A DNA stretch of 64,000 bases from Prinia subflava (taxonomy: Eukaryota > Chordata > Aves > Passeriformes > Cisticolidae), in the NCBI RefSeq assembly GCF_021018805.1, contig NC_086254.1, forward strand, positions 22,557,300 to 22,621,299. The letters are read 5' to 3'. Below are positions 21,001-33,294 of this stretch, piece by piece; the first letter of the stretch is position 1, and every line of letters begins with the position of its first letter. The translations under genes were made by a program, and so were the position numbers. The notes beneath the pieces were generated by a model that was not told the DNA's origin, did not search any database, and saw nothing but the letters and a program-made list of their open reading frames with translations.

Positions 21001-24000
21001 GTGAATATAGCTGTGGGTACAGCTACAAAGGAGCAAAGAAGATCATGATGAAAGCAGGTACATGGAAGATTTTACCATAACTAAATCAAAATCTGGTTCC
21101 TTTCTAAATGTTTGTGTTTCTCATTCTCCCCAATTTTTTCTCATTTCCTGATTTTCTCTGGAACCAAAAGTAAAAATTCCAAAACCCAGTGGGAAATGAA
21201 AGTCTGGACATTCATGGTTTAATACAGGAAAAACTTCTCTGAAGGTGCCTGAGCATGGTCAGGTCACAGCCTTGAATGAGAGCCTAGATTTTGATGCTTA
21301 TCCCAACTCCATCATGTCACTTTTAGGACAATTAGATTCAAAACCTGTCTCTTCTTTCTGTTCTCAGCTTACTCGATGTAGATCTGGAGAGATTGCAGCC
21401 CGGGGTGCTGGGTGACCTTCCCCCCGCTGCCACCAAGGCAGAGCCTGGCCTGCTCTGCGTTTGTCAGCAGGAACATCTCAGTTCCCACAGCCAGTCCCTG
21501 GTTAAGGTATCGCAAACAGGAAAATACGAAAACACGACAACATCAGACAAACCCCGTGACCTTTCACAGATGCACTTCCAGGAGGAATGTTGCAGGTGCT
21601 TATCGGAAAAAAAGAAAATAACAACAACAAAAAGGTTGGGGGATCAGCTGTGTAAATGAACACTGAGAGAGCATCTAATATATTATTCTGTAATACAAAA
21701 AGAAGAAATCTGACTTGATTGCCCTATTATAAATTTGCTAAAAATACAGATATATATTTATATTTTTTATATATATATAATTTTTTTTTAAATCTGAACA
21801 GAAAAATAGACTACTCTGGAATGCATGAAAGTCACATGACTTTTCCATACATCAGATACTTATAAAGCCAACACAATGGCAAGCAGGACGTACAGAGGTA
21901 ACTAGAACATCTGTACTCTGTTCAAGAGCTGTTTAAAGCCATATTCTCCCCAGGTGGGGGATCCAAATGAACCCCAGGCCGGACTGCTCTGTGCAGAAGG
22001 GACTGCCCAGACACGGAGGGGCTGGGGGGAGCCCGGCTGGCTGCAGGAGGGCACCCAGGAGCTGCGGGTTTGCTTCAGAGCGAGCGGGAGCTCACCCACA
22101 GAGAGAACGTGGCTTTACAAACCTTGTCTTTGTGAGGAGTTTTACACAACCTTGTTATTTACTATAAACTGTACTGGTCATAGCTCTGTCCAGACATAAA
22201 TATACAGTAGGTACAAATATTAACAATACATTACAATTTTACAGAAGAGAATACTGTTTTCCTTAGAAATGTGTATCTTATTAGCTGCAAGGGAAGAAAA
22301 GGCTACAGTTTATCACAGCCATAGTTGCCAAACAACCTGACCGCCTCAGATGCGTTTCTCATGACTCGCCCAGGCAGATATTCCCTGGCATTTGACACAC
22401 GGCATGTTCAGGAGGGGAATGTGCGTTCCACGGATTGCTTTTCCTCTCTCTTGCTTTTGGGCTTTTTTTCCTTTCTTCTACCTTTTTTTTTGACTCTCAA
22501 ACATTTCAGAAAAATGTGGATTTCACAGGAGACTCTTTTGTTTTGGGTTAGGTTTTTTTCCATAAGTGTGCTTAGATGAAGTTTTTAAGAAAAGGCACTG
22601 AGAAATCTACTGCAAAGTCACTGCTTTTTTCCTCTGTTCAAGGCTAAAACTCAAAGAATCTTTAGCCTCCTGGTTAAGAAAGCTGCACCCTCTCCTTCCA
22701 CACACACATATATATGTATGTTCTATATATATATTTATAGGTATGAGTTAAAAGTGATGTTGATGGTGTAAGATACACACCAGTGCAGACATCACTCACG
22801 CAGAGCGGGTCCTTGCAGGTGTGATGTCTTCTGCAGCAGCAGGTCGGGCTCTGCCCGCTGGCTTCACACTTGGTGCACAGTAAATTTGCAGACCTGAATG
22901 CCAAATATCAGTGATTAAACTCCACGCTTCAGCTGACTGCAGGAGGTGTTGCTTGTTTTCCACAACCACTATGAGCTTTGGGAAACATGCATCAGACAGA
23001 AATTTAATTGTCTTTCTAGGATCTATAGGATCTGGTGAGCTTTATGTTTTCAAAGCCTTTCCTTTGCAATGAGTACAGATTCAGTCTACCATAGCTTTAG
23101 GTTAGAGTAGATTTCCCAGTGCTTACATTATATATATGTGTATTATGCACACGCACGCATATATAGATACATACTTTGTATTCAGACTTTATTTCATCAA
23201 AATTAATTAAACATACTTCCTTTTTAATTGGGCACAAAATGAGAGCTACATCTTTGTACACAAATAGGAAAGAAATGCTCTTCAAGCATATTATATGCTT
23301 AAATTTAAATTATTTGCTTTCTATAAGAAATAGGACTTTGGCTATTCAGACTTAGAAGGAAGATTTTTTAAATGATACTTTTGAATTTGGCTTTCAAAAG
23401 TGACTCAGTAAAATGCTACTTTAAAGGTAGGACTAAATAGATGACATAAGGTGTGTGTCATGAGCGACCACGCAAGGCAGACAGAGGGCCTTTGGTTACA
23501 AGGAGAGTTGCACCAGTTGACTGTCAGATAAAAAATGATAGGATTGTTGATTTATACATTTTTGTCAGTGCCATCTATAAACCAAATACATCAATTTGGA
23601 TGAGAGCGTGGTAAATACTACACTATATGGCTATATTTAAATACGTTCAGTTTTGTGATATGTAAAATATGACTTTTTTTTTCCACATGAAAGCATCAGC
23701 TCTAAAAATATTTAACTTGGAAATCACTATTATTTTATTAAAAAAAATTCCCTGATTTTTTTTTCTTTTTACATTTGTGCTGATGGCAGACATGACTGAT
23801 CACTGAAACACAGAGATTATATTAAAACTGTTCTCTTTAAGATTTCTTGTTGCCTGTCTGTGGCTTCAGAAAGCCACAGAATAAATCAGTATTTAAAGCT
23901 TATCTGCTGGAAAGTTGCTTTTGACTTTTTCGTGACGCCTCAATCCTAGCCAGTATCTCAGCAACACGTCGGATCCTCTAAGTACACTTGTATTGACTAT

Positions 24001-24070
24001 GGCCAAATCCTACAGTCCTTCGCCAGGCAGAGCCACCGGAGGAGCGGCGGGAGCGGGAGCGGGAGAGAGC
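18040..24070. other. AT-rich non-coding DNA, possibly extended KCNB2 3' UTR
   Basis: No protein gene was recognised. The stretches 18220-18500 and 21660-23950 are AT-rich. Read on the minus strand they resemble a 3' UTR, with AATAAA-like motifs (reverse TTTATT at about 18246-18256), TA-dinucleotide runs at 21755-21790, 22700-22740 and 23128-23165, and few CpGs. KCNB2 transcripts may run this far, but the sequence alone cannot show it. Confidence 0.35.
19848..19935. mobile_element. Possible ancient amniote repeat fragment
   Basis: GGGGCACAGCTCCATTGGCC, then TCAATGGGCTTTAACTTACA and AGCAAAGAATTCGG, resembles the old amniote repeat tail of the form 'ctccattga-ttcaatgg-gtta-accag-gcagaatttggc' as I remember it. 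Family assignment is uncertain. Confidence 0.3.
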
Positions 24071-24084
24071 GAACCCCGGCAAGG

Positions 24085-24665
24085 GCCCCGGGAGCACCGG
24101 GGGGTTCGGGCACCGCTCCGTGCCCCGGGGAACACCCGGGGGGTTCGGGCACCGCTCCGTGCCCTGCCCCGGGAACACCCGGGGGTTCGGGCACCGCTCC
24201 GTGCCCCGGGGAACACCCGGGGGTTCGGGCACCGCTCCGTGCCCTGGGGAACACCCGGGGGTTCGGGCACCGCTCCGTGCCCTGCCCCGGGGGGTTCGGG
24301 CACCGCTCCGTGCCCTGCCCCGGGAATGCCCGGGGGTTCGGGCACCGCTCCGTGCCCCGGGGAACACCCGGGGGGTTCGGGCACCGCTCCGTGCCCTGGG
24401 GAACACCCGGGGGTTCGGGCACCGCTCCGTGCCCTGCCCCGGGGGGTTCGGGCACCGCTCCGTGCCCTGCCCCGGGAATGCCCGGGGGGTTCGGGCACCG
24501 CTCCGTGCCCCGGGGAACACCCGGGGGGTTCGGGCACCGCTCCGTGCCCTGGGGAACACCCGGGGGTTCGGGCACCGCTCCGTGCCCTGCCCCGGGGGGT
24601 TCGGGCACCGCTCCGTGCCCTGCCCCGGGAACACCCGGGGGGTTCGGGCACCGCTCCGTGCCCGG
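24085..24665. repeat. GC-rich minisatellite with 152-bp higher-order repeat
   Basis: Fifteen copies of a core GGGTTCGGGCACCGCTCCGT are separated by variable spacers: CCCCGGGGAACACCCGG, CCTGGGGAACACCCGG, CCTGCCCCGGG or CCTGCCCCGGGAATGCCCGG. From about 24279 the spacers cycle in a fixed order of four, giving a period of 152-153 bp (spacer landmarks at 24279, 24431 and 24584). It is open in most frames on both strands, which is a repeat artefact. Confidence 0.92.
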
Positions 24666-25478
24666 CCCCGCGGGGCTCTGGTGCCCCGGGCCCATCCCGG
24701 GCCGTGGCTCGGCTCCTCCCGGCCGTGCCCCGCCGGGCCCCGGGCGGCTCCGGGAGGGGCCCTGGGCCGTGTCCCAGCGCCGGGGCCGGGCCGGGTGAGC
24801 AGGGCAGAGTCACTGCGGCGCGGGCACAGCTCCGTGCCAGGGCACTGCTCAGTGCCAGGGCACAGCCCGCAGAGCCGTGCTCACAACCCACCCCAGCTCC
24901 TGAAACAGAAATGTGCTTATTGCTTTTGTCCGTACATGCTGCATTCACTATTACGGGTTACAGACAGTGCTGCACGGCCGGGACGGACACACGGCTACAT
25001 TCAGGACTAACCAACACCTGGTTTTACAATAGGAAGGAACAAAATGCAGTGGACTCGAGCGGCTTCGGGGGGTCTTCCTCCCACGTGTGCCCTCTGCTCC
25101 CACGTCCCGTGTCTCAGCTCATCCCCGGACCTGCTGCCTGCAGATTGCTACACACCCGGCAGGACCTCAGGGACAGGTCAGGAAACGCCCAGTGACAGAG
25201 TTATTTACAACTCAGTTTTACAGTAGAAACAGAGAACAACATAAAATTACCATCACAGTTATCACAGGACAATTTGTGACTTGCTACAAGCGTGTAACAA
25301 ATCACAGTCACAACAAGAGGCACAAATTAAAGTAGTGCTTGGTTAAAGTGCTTGATTGTTACACTCTGCTATCCTACTCCAGCATTGCAACAACGACAAC
25401 AAAAAGTCAACGTAAAGTGCTTTTCCCCCCGAGATTAAAAACCAAACACAAATTATTTCCTACACAATTTGACATAAC

Positions 25479-25484
25479 TTTATT
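25479..25484 (-). terminator. KCNB2: Candidate KCNB2 polyadenylation signal
   Basis: TTTATT on the plus strand is AATAAA on the minus strand (context TTTCAATAAAGTTATGTC). It lies about 1.2 kb beyond the KCNB2 stop. Other signals further out are possible. Confidence 0.4.
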
Positions 25485-26691
25485 GAAACAATATATTTTA
25501 AAAACCTAGGCTGGTGGCTGCTAGTTCTGTTCACTAAAATGGTAAGATCTTTTTTCTTTCCTCTTTCTTTATTTTCTTGTTTCATTTAAAAATGACTGGA
25601 TGTTATTAAAACGTCAGGCCTGATTCTCCTGCCTCTTGCAGCTGCTTGGTGCCCTGCAGGAGCCTCTCCTGGCGAGAGGGAGCACAGCCAGGCCCGGGAC
25701 GGGTCCCTAACGAATCCCTCTTTTTGCATATTTATGTAACACTTGCATATCTTTCACTGCGCTGCTCGGGCGCAAAAAGCTGCGGACCAAGCTGCCGCCG
25801 TGCTGCGGCCGGGCCGGGGAGCGGAGCCCGGGCCGGGCAGGGCCGGGCAGGGCCGGGCAGGGCCGGGCTGGGCTCCCCGGCAGGGCAGGGCAGGGCCAGA
25901 GCCGCGCTCCCCTCGCAGCCCTGCGCTCCCGGCCCGGCAGCCGCTTCTGCATGGCCCCTCCGAGCTCCCCCGGGGCAGGCACCGCCTGTTCGCAAAGGTA
26001 AGTGCGAGTCTCACTACGGTCTTAGGGCATGTTTGGAATTAGATACAAGTGGTGCAACTCACCCTGCTGATATTTCAAAAGAAAACATCAGGTCCTACAG
26101 GATATCAGATTGTTAAACACACAAAGAGCATTTTAAGAATTGGTTTCTCTAGACCATTATACGTTTCAAATGCTTTTCACTTGGCTTTTCCAATAATGCA
26201 AGTGTTCCCTGTTACCTTTAAACATAATATCCATCAGAGAAAGCTGTAGATGGGGAACAGCTGCCCTGAAGCAGTGAGCATTGTGTTTTTGAAAGCTTTA
26301 TACCAACCCCAGCAATTTATTCCAGAGTTCAAATCTGGCTGCCTTGGCATCCTTTATGGAACTAATGCAATTCAGATGTTAGTGTTTCCAAAAGGAGCTC
26401 TAGCATTCAAGGGGAATGGATGGATATTTGGTCACATTGGCTTCACTGGACAACATGAAAGGAGATCAATGTGTGATCATGATTTGCAATCATTTTTTTG
26501 ACTGATGTGGGCAATGTCTTTAGAGTTGTTTCAGAGAAGAACATTTTCACAAACCCACACTGGACCTCCCCCAGACTTTTAGAAACAGGTGGCTTGTTTC
26601 AGCCAAGTTCATGCCATGCAGAAGCTCTTTTGTTTGTGTTGACTGTGAAGATATTCCTTTAAACTCTCAGTAAGTTCTTTCAGACCCCACC
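25485..26691 (-). other. KCNB2: Presumed KCNB2 3' UTR
   Basis: Non-coding sequence after the KCNB2 stop codon on the minus strand. No other gene is recognisable here on that strand. Confidence 0.45.
25760..25997 (+). promoter_or_regulatory. Isolated CpG island with a perfect splice donor
   Basis: CpG-rich sequence of about 240 bp containing GGCCGGGCAGGGCCGGGCAG tandem units (25825-25870). It ends in CGCAAAG|GTAAGTGCG, a textbook donor on the plus strand at 25997/25998. Upstream are TTTGCATATTTATG (about 25723-25736) and a pyrimidine-rich start region. It could be promoter plus first exon of a non-coding transcript antisense to the KCNB2 3' end. No second exon has been identified. Confidence 0.35.
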
Positions 26692-28713
26692 TCAGATGCT
26701 TTGATCATGTGTGTTAGCATGTCCTCCGCTGCCTGGTAATACATGGACTTCTGGGGAAATGTGATTTTCTAGTCTGACAGTCTCCTGATTGCCCTGGGTT
26801 CTTCCGGTGATACCTTCCATAGAGTAAATGCAGTTCTGCCCTATTAGCTTAGGAGAGGTGGGTAAAGCAGCAGCTTCTAGATGGTTCTTCTCTGTTCTAT
26901 AAACATGGTCCTTTTGCTTTAGATAGCCACTGTTTGCAACGCTGTACTTGGGGCTCACATTTCCAGGCGGACTCGAGTCATACATCAGCTGACCTTCGTC
27001 GTCAGTGTCAGCGTCTATGTATTTGTGTATGCCAGCATCGTGGAAGTTGAAAGCTATGGCTGCCTGGGGCTCCGGTGACTTTGGGGGGGTTCTCGCACTC
27101 GCGGTTGTGTAGATGGAGGCTTCTGGGCTCATGAGAGACCTGTCAGAGAGGAAGGAAGTATCTGTGGCCGCAGCAGTAGCTCCCCGGCCCTTGAGGGGGT
27201 CTGGGTATGTTCTCAGTACATTTGATGCTGGTACTAACGTGCTGGTGTCCTCTTCCATGAAGTTGACCTTCAGAGATCTCAGCTTTAACGGGTTACTGGC
27301 CTTTATGGAGCTTTTGGGACTGTCAATGAAGAAAGCAGAGCGGTGGGCGCTCTCGGAGCCGGGGTTGGCCTCGGCGTACCTGGCGGCGCTGCCGTCCTGC
27401 CTGCCCGGCTCCGGCAGGAGGCCGAGGCCGCCCTTGCAGGGCAGGGCGGTGAGCGGGCTGTGCGGGAAGCGCGCGCACTCGGGGAACTCGGCGGCGCAGC
27501 TGATGAAGCTGTCGATGCTGGACATGCTCCTCATGTCCACCACGCCGTCCGTGCGAGTCGCCAGCAGCGGCACCATGGGGCCGGGAAGGGTTTCCATTTC
27601 CAGCTCCTCCTTCGGCTTTCCAGCTTGACTCGACTCCTTAGTGTTAAGGTTTGGCTGGGACTGAGTCTTTGCCATTTTGTTGTACATGTCCTCGAGCTGT
27701 TGGACATTCAGGTGTTGGGGACTCGAAGATGACCTGGCTTTTTCCGGGGATCCTTGTTCCTTAGTTTCAAAAGATTTACTAGAACTAGTTTCAGAGAGGG
27801 TTCTCTTGGTCCATTTCCATTTGCTTGGAGATAAATGATTGTCCTGAACTTTATCCTTTTTGGCTATGCTTTCTCCATTCTTTTCAACCACGATGTCCAT
27901 GAGTTCTATGCTACGGGCAAATGCATCCTTCATGTTCATGGAAACAATACTGCCATTTCTTTTTGCTCTTTCAAGAGCTTCCCTGCGCTTAATGGCTTTC
28001 TCCTGCCTCTTCTGCTCTTTGTAAAACTCGGAGAAGTTATTGACAATAATTGGGATGGGAAGAGCTATCACCAGCACACCAGCGATGCAGCACAGTCCTC
28101 CTACTATTTTACCCAACAGAGTTTTGGGGTAAATGTCTCCATAGCCTACTGTTGTCATGGTGATTGTTGCCCACCAGAAAGAAGCTGGGATGCTCTTGAA
28201 TTTTGTATCATCCTCATCCTTTTCTGCAAAGAACACTAAACTGGAGAAAATCATAATGCCCATAGCCAGAAACAAGATGAGTAATCCAAGTTCGTTGTAA
28301 CTCCTCCTCAGTGTAAACCCCAAGGACTGCAAACCCGTGGAGTGCCGGGCGAGTTTGAGAATGCGGAGTATCCTCATAATCCGAAATATTTGGACCACTC
28401 TTCGTACATTTTGGAACTGAAGTACACTTTTATTGGATTCTGTGAGGAAGATAGTAACATAGTAGGGTAAGATAGCCAGCAAATCTATGGCATTCAGCGG
28501 GCCTTTGAAAAACTTCCACTTCTTGGGGGAGGAGAGGAAGCGCAGGAGGTATTCCATGGTGAACCACGCGATGCACACCGCTTCCACGTGGGCCAGCTGC
28601 GGGTTGTCTGTGGTCTGCCCAAATTCATCCACGCCTTGTAGCTCAGGAAGCGTATTAAGGGACAAGGCAATTGTAGATAGTACAATAAACATGATGGAAA
28701 TGATTGCCAAAAT
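26692..28713 (-). CDS. KCNB2: KCNB2 (Kv2.2) last coding exon: S1-S6 channel core and cytoplasmic tail
   Basis: Partial CDS of a delayed-rectifier voltage-gated potassium channel of neurons and smooth muscle; Kv2 subunits form tetramers. The exon starts after TTTCCTTTCCAG at 28713, in phase 0, with [12 protein letters not shown] (S1), and ends at TGA (26692-26694) after 673 residues. Exon residue numbers: S2 about 41-60, S3 about 75-90, the S4 sensor with [20 protein letters not shown] at 104-123, S5 about 141-163, the selectivity filter TTVGYGD at 187-193, and S6 with the PIP hinge near 219-221. The tail has [20 protein letters not shown] then FETKEQ (about 295-319), the clustering (PRC) segment of Kv2 channels, which in mammals is a phospho-dependent FFAT-like motif binding VAP proteins at ER-plasma membrane junctions. 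The T1 domain lies in an upstream exon outside the window. Mammalian Kv2.2 is about 907-911 residues, so the tail here seems some tens of residues shorter. KCNB1 is the alternative, but tail and locus fit KCNB2. Confidence 0.96.
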   Translation of the reverse strand: MLAIISIMFIVLSTIALSLNTLPELQGVDEFGQTTDNPQLAHVEAVCIAWFTMEYLLRFLSSPKKWKFFKGPLNAIDLLAILPYYVTIFLTESNKSVLQFQNVRRVVQIFRIMRILRILKLARHSTGLQSLGFTLRRSYNELGLLILFLAMGIMIFSSLVFFAEKDEDDTKFKSIPASFWWATITMTTVGYGDIYPKTLLGKIVGGLCCIAGVLVIALPIPIIVNNFSEFYKEQKRQEKAIKRREALERAKRNGSIVSMNMKDAFARSIELMDIVVEKNGESIAKKDKVQDNHLSPSKWKWTKRTLSETSSSKSFETKEQGSPEKARSSSSPQHLNVQQLEDMYNKMAKTQSQPNLNTKESSQAGKPKEELEMETLPGPMVPLLATRTDGVVDMRSMSSIDSFISCAAEFPECARFPHSPLTALPCKGGLGLLPEPGRQDGSAARYAEANPGSESAHRSAFFIDSPKSSIKASNPLKLRSLKVNFMEEDTSTLVPASNVLRTYPDPLKGRGATAAATDTSFLSDRSLMSPEASIYTTASARTPPKSPEPQAAIAFNFHDAGIHKYIDADTDDEGQLMYDSSPPGNVSPKYSVANSGYLKQKDHVYRTEKNHLEAAALPTSPKLIGQNCIYSMEGITGRTQGNQETVRLENHISPEVHVLPGSGGHANTHDQSI

Positions 28714-31700
28714 CTGGAAAGGAAAGAGAAAACAGTGAGTTAATCTCGGAATACACGACGCTGTCTCTCGCTGCTGTTAACCCCTGGCTGTATTTTCACT
28801 CACACGTTGCCAGACCCATCTTGCTCAGCACACAGAAGTTGGATAACCAATGCATCCTGAGCTGAGTTTATTTTGGAAGCTGGTTTAGTTATGGCAGATG
28901 CATAAAGGAGAGAAATCTACTTCTAATCCTGTGCTTTCATCTCCGTGCAGTCAAGGAACACGTGAGGAACAGCCAGGATTCCAGGAGGGCCGTGAAGCAG
29001 TTCACAGCAGGAGCTTTTGATTAACTACTAATTAGGTGCCCAGCAAGGCCCATCTGGACAACAAGCTCTGAAATTTAAGCAAGAAGGAATGCAATTGTGA
29101 ATACCTGACTCGATCAGAGCGATGTCCTCCATTTAATGAACAGTTACTGCTGTAATTTGGGGTGCTGATGGCTAATTACAGAGATGTGTGTACAATTCTA
29201 CTACATAAGCATACAAATAATATGCTCTTGTTTAATGACTCATCTCTAATTTGATTCTTGATGGTTGCGAAAAACATGAAAACTTCACCAAGCTTTCTAA
29301 GCCATTTTGAGTTTTCCAGAGGAGGGAGCAATCATCTGAGCAAACCAAATTAGACAACACTGACACAGCCAAGGCAGGGCAGGTCCAGTCACTGGAGGCC
29401 TCACACATTTCAAACTCGAGAGAATAAAATGTAAGCCAAGTGTCTCATGGTGAACTGTGGGGAAATTTAGACATTAATTACTTCTGCACGGTGGCGTGTT
29501 TCAAAAGAGCATTTCCTGGAGACCAGGTGCTAGCCCTGAGAAGCAGAGAGCCTGATTTGCTTTCCTAGAAGGCTCTTTTGGTGGTTTTGCTGTCATTTCT
29601 TTGTTTACAGCCCACCATTTCTGAAGGTGTTTGGGATGTTTTCAAGGGTAATTTCAATTAGTTTTGCTTGGCTTTATCTCTGCCCACTGTACACAGAAGG
29701 GCTTATTTGTAGGCTTAGATGTATGTACCTGTTGGGTTTTATCTCCTTCACTTTCAGTGCAAATATTAACACTCCATCTTTATTCAGTGAATGGAATCCA
29801 GCAGCAGTAATTGGTGTCAAACCTTCTGTTTCCTTTGATATACCTTCCTGCTTTGAAGATCAAGGCAATGCCAGATGAATATAAATAAACTGGGAGATCT
29901 AAGGGTAAAATTTGATTTTGGTTTAGGAGATTTAGTCACAAAGCTAAGCAATAAACAGAGACAGACATTTATCATTTCTCCCACAAATTGCAGCAAGATG
30001 TCACTTGTGCTCCCAAGACACAGATTTTCCCCCTTACTCATCTACTGCCACCACATATTTGAGAATTGTCTTAGGCTAAGAAAAACTTATAAATGTGAGT
30101 TGGTTGTCCTCAGTTATTCAAGGCACTTTTCAATTGGGAAGTACATAAAGCTGAGATGGAGCACCTCCAGCAGGGTTTAGAAGATCCTTCTCCTGTAAGG
30201 GATGCCTTGTCCTGGTGGCATCTACCATCCACTAAAAGCCACCCATGGAGCAGCTGTGCACAAAAACCTGGATCCAGCTGCTGCTGTCAGGCTTTAGCAC
30301 TGTTCAGTTGCACAGGGCTCTGTCCCAAAGTATTTACAGTCTGGGATTTCAGATTATAGAAATCACCATCTGTCTCTCTAATAAGGTTTCTCATCTTGGC
30401 TGTACTGAACCCCTAGCTTGGCAGCTCTTGTACTTCCCACTGTCAGTAATGAGAGGCAGAAAGCTGAAGGGAAGACGTTTACACTCCCAGGGAGGCCTCT
30501 AGGAATGCTCTGCTTTGCAGGCAGCCTTTTCATTCCAGTCCTGGCCTTTCCTCTCCCTTTCCTCTTCCAGGTTCGTTTCTCTCTAACAAGAGAAGCCAAT
30601 GGGACCAACCTGGACTTGAGCAGAAACTCCCTCTGCAGTGCATGAGGCTCCAGCTCTTATGAAACTGGAAATCTTTTTCCTAGTCCCAGTATGGGCAGGA
30701 TTTCAGGAAAAAACATCTCCTCCACTGAATCAGCTGCTTCACAAAGGTTTTTGTGGAGTGAATCCCTGGATTGCTGCTATGGTTCCTTTGTGGAAGCTAA
30801 ATAACCCAAGGACAGGCAGGGCAGGGTTTTGGATGAATTTAAAGCAGTTGTCTCAAAATGATTAGCATGATTGTACATACATGCTGGTTATTACACATGC
30901 AAATTAGACAAGTGAGCTGATTTTGGGAGCAAGTGCAGCCAGTGTGTGCAACTGCTGTTTCCTGAGGCAAGAAGGATGTGCCATGCTGGCAAGCCTTCAA
31001 CCAAGCCTTCAACTCCTCCACAGCCCCCCAGACCAGGCAGCCCCCGGCAGCTTCCAGAAATAAACCCCGCCCTGGGCTGGCCCTGCTGCTGGGTGAGGGC
31101 GGCCCAGAGATTCCCCTTTGTGATGCCCCGGTCTGTGCTCATCCCGGGGGAAGAGGGCTCCCCCTGCCCAGCAGTTTCCCATCCCTGTCTCTGCAGCAGC
31201 AGTTTGTGTCCCCACCCCCGGGTGGCTCAGACAGGGGTGAGTTCTGGGCAGCAGGGACTGACCCAGCAGGGAGGTTCGGTGATATTTATTGCTTGGTTGT
31301 TTTCTTTGTGCTGCTAAAAACCCTAACAGAGATAAAGGCATAAGACAGGAGGCTTCCAAGGCCATTAAAATTTATGAGAACTGGCTGTCCCAATCCCATA
31401 GATGGCTCTAAAATCTCAGGGTAAGCAGCTGAGATCTCTCTGCTCGTGGCAACGTGCCCTATACTTTTTCTGTCTTGGTACTCGGTAATGAAGCTGATAT
31501 AGCAGGGAGAAGGGGTGGTGTGTGGGAGAGAGTAGGAGGGTGTTTGAATATAGATTCGATATTCTTGGAAATACGATGAGGAAATTGTTATGTAATCAAG
31601 AAGTTCAATGATGGTTTTGTCTAATGTGGTTTTTAGCTCCATCAAGGCCTGCAGGATAAAGCTGGCATCAGGAGCAGGTTTCATTCATGTGCTCCATTTA

Positions 31701-33181
31701 CTAAGGCATTTTTCCTGCAGCCCCTCTGCTTTCCCGAGCTACAATACACTTTGAGCCAGACTGTCCAGCTCCAGCCTGCCACGCCTATGCCAGCCTCTGT
31801 CTCCCCAGCTCTGAGAAAGAGAGCAGAGTGTATTTTGAGTGATATCCCACGTGCTGCCAGTGCAGAAACAGATGGAGAGTTCCTTAATCTCCTCCCCACT
31901 TGATTCTGCACAGGAATAACATCTCCTGCTCACAGCAGCTATACATGTCTCTGGTATTTATTGACAGAGACTTGTTTTAGGAAACATCTCTTCCCTAGAA
32001 AACGCCTGTTTATTCATAAACTGGAAGAGTTTGCAGAACACAGTCACTTCTGATGTCAGGATTCTGGCCACTGGACTTGCAGGATGATTCTTCTAGAAAA
32101 TGCTGAAGCCACAGTGAAAGGGAGCACTTGTTTCTTGCATCATGGCAAGTTGAGGTAGAAGTGGGGGATATGGTTGCAAGGGAAGTACAGGAAACCTTTA
32201 ATCCACTTTTTTCACGTGGAAGGATGTTAAGATGTAAGACCTCAAATCTCCAAACCCCTTAAGTCCCACTGGTTCCTGTGGAGTATAAACCTCTGCTTTG
32301 GGGTTTTCCCTGACCTGGCACTTTATTTGTCACTTCCAGGCGCTGCCCCCACAGGGTCCCTGGGCATCCTCTGCCCCAGGAGCTCTGGGGGGGCCCTGCA
32401 CACCCAGCTCAGCTCCCTGCAGAGCCCGGGCACCGTGCACACAATCTGCAGGAAGGCAAACCCCTAAACTCCTCTGCAAGCCCTGCTGCACTCCATAACA
32501 TCCATAAAAACAAAATCAAGATAAAGCCACTTACATTTTGCTTTGGAAACACATGAGATCTTAATTTTGACTTTTGCCTGGAAAAGCCAAGATTGAATAA
32601 TGCTTAATTATTTGATTTCAATTATAGCTGTAATAAGTTTATCTGTTGAGAGAGTAAGTCTATTTGGTTTAAAAGAGGATGCAATACTTCTGCTGATTCT
32701 GTGTCAACGTTTCATTTGCCTACAGGCACCCAGAGAGCTGCAGCTACAACTGCTGCTGACTAAGGCAGAGTGGGCAGAGAGTCGCCTTCAGGCACAGCTG
32801 GCTGTAAACTCTTTAATACTCTTAAGAACATGTTTAGTTGTCAGAGAGCTATCAAACCCCATTAAATGATAAATGGTGTCAGTCTTCTTTCAGAGCAAAG
32901 CCCTGATGCAAATGGTGCGCTGGAGAAGAAAATGATAGATGAATGAAAATACTGAAAAGGCAAACTTGAAAGACGTACACTGCCTTTAGACATCAGTGCA
33001 GTGACAGCTCTCAGGAGAGGATGAGAGGGAAGCATGTCCTATTTCTGCTGCTGCTAGCATGGGGGAAATCAAAAAAGAAAACAAATGAATGGCACATGGA
33101 AGCTGAAGTTTCCCATTTTTCTCCCGGCCTTGCCTTGTGCCCAGGATGATGCAACCCCAGCAAGCAGCACTGCTGGGAGAT
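28714..33181 (-). other. KCNB2: KCNB2 intron, part 1
   Basis: Sequence upstream of the KCNB2 last exon on its strand. The acceptor polypyrimidine tract lies just beyond 28713. No exon or gene was recognised. The T1-domain exon of KCNB2 is absent here and in the rest of the window, so everything to 64000 is taken as one intron, as in mammals where this intron is very long. Short open frames have no protein likeness. Confidence 0.75.
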
Positions 33182-33294
33182 CTCCACCTCACACTGGAGC
33201 TGCCTCCACCTCACACTGGTCCTGCCCTCCACCTCACACTGGTCCTGCCCTCCACCTCACACTGGTCCTGCCCTCCACCTCACACTGGAGCTGC
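33182..33294 (+). repeat. 23-bp minisatellite, five units
   Basis: CTCCACCTCACACTGGTCCT plus GCC repeats at 33204, 33227 and 33250. The first (33182) and last (33273) units are 22 bp and carry GAGCTGC in place of GTCCTGCC. Confidence 0.93.

Noticed and set aside
24010..24948. Open frames of 300-400 codons on both strands
   Set aside because: They run through the GC minisatellite; the translation is the same short peptide repeated, and all frames are open together.
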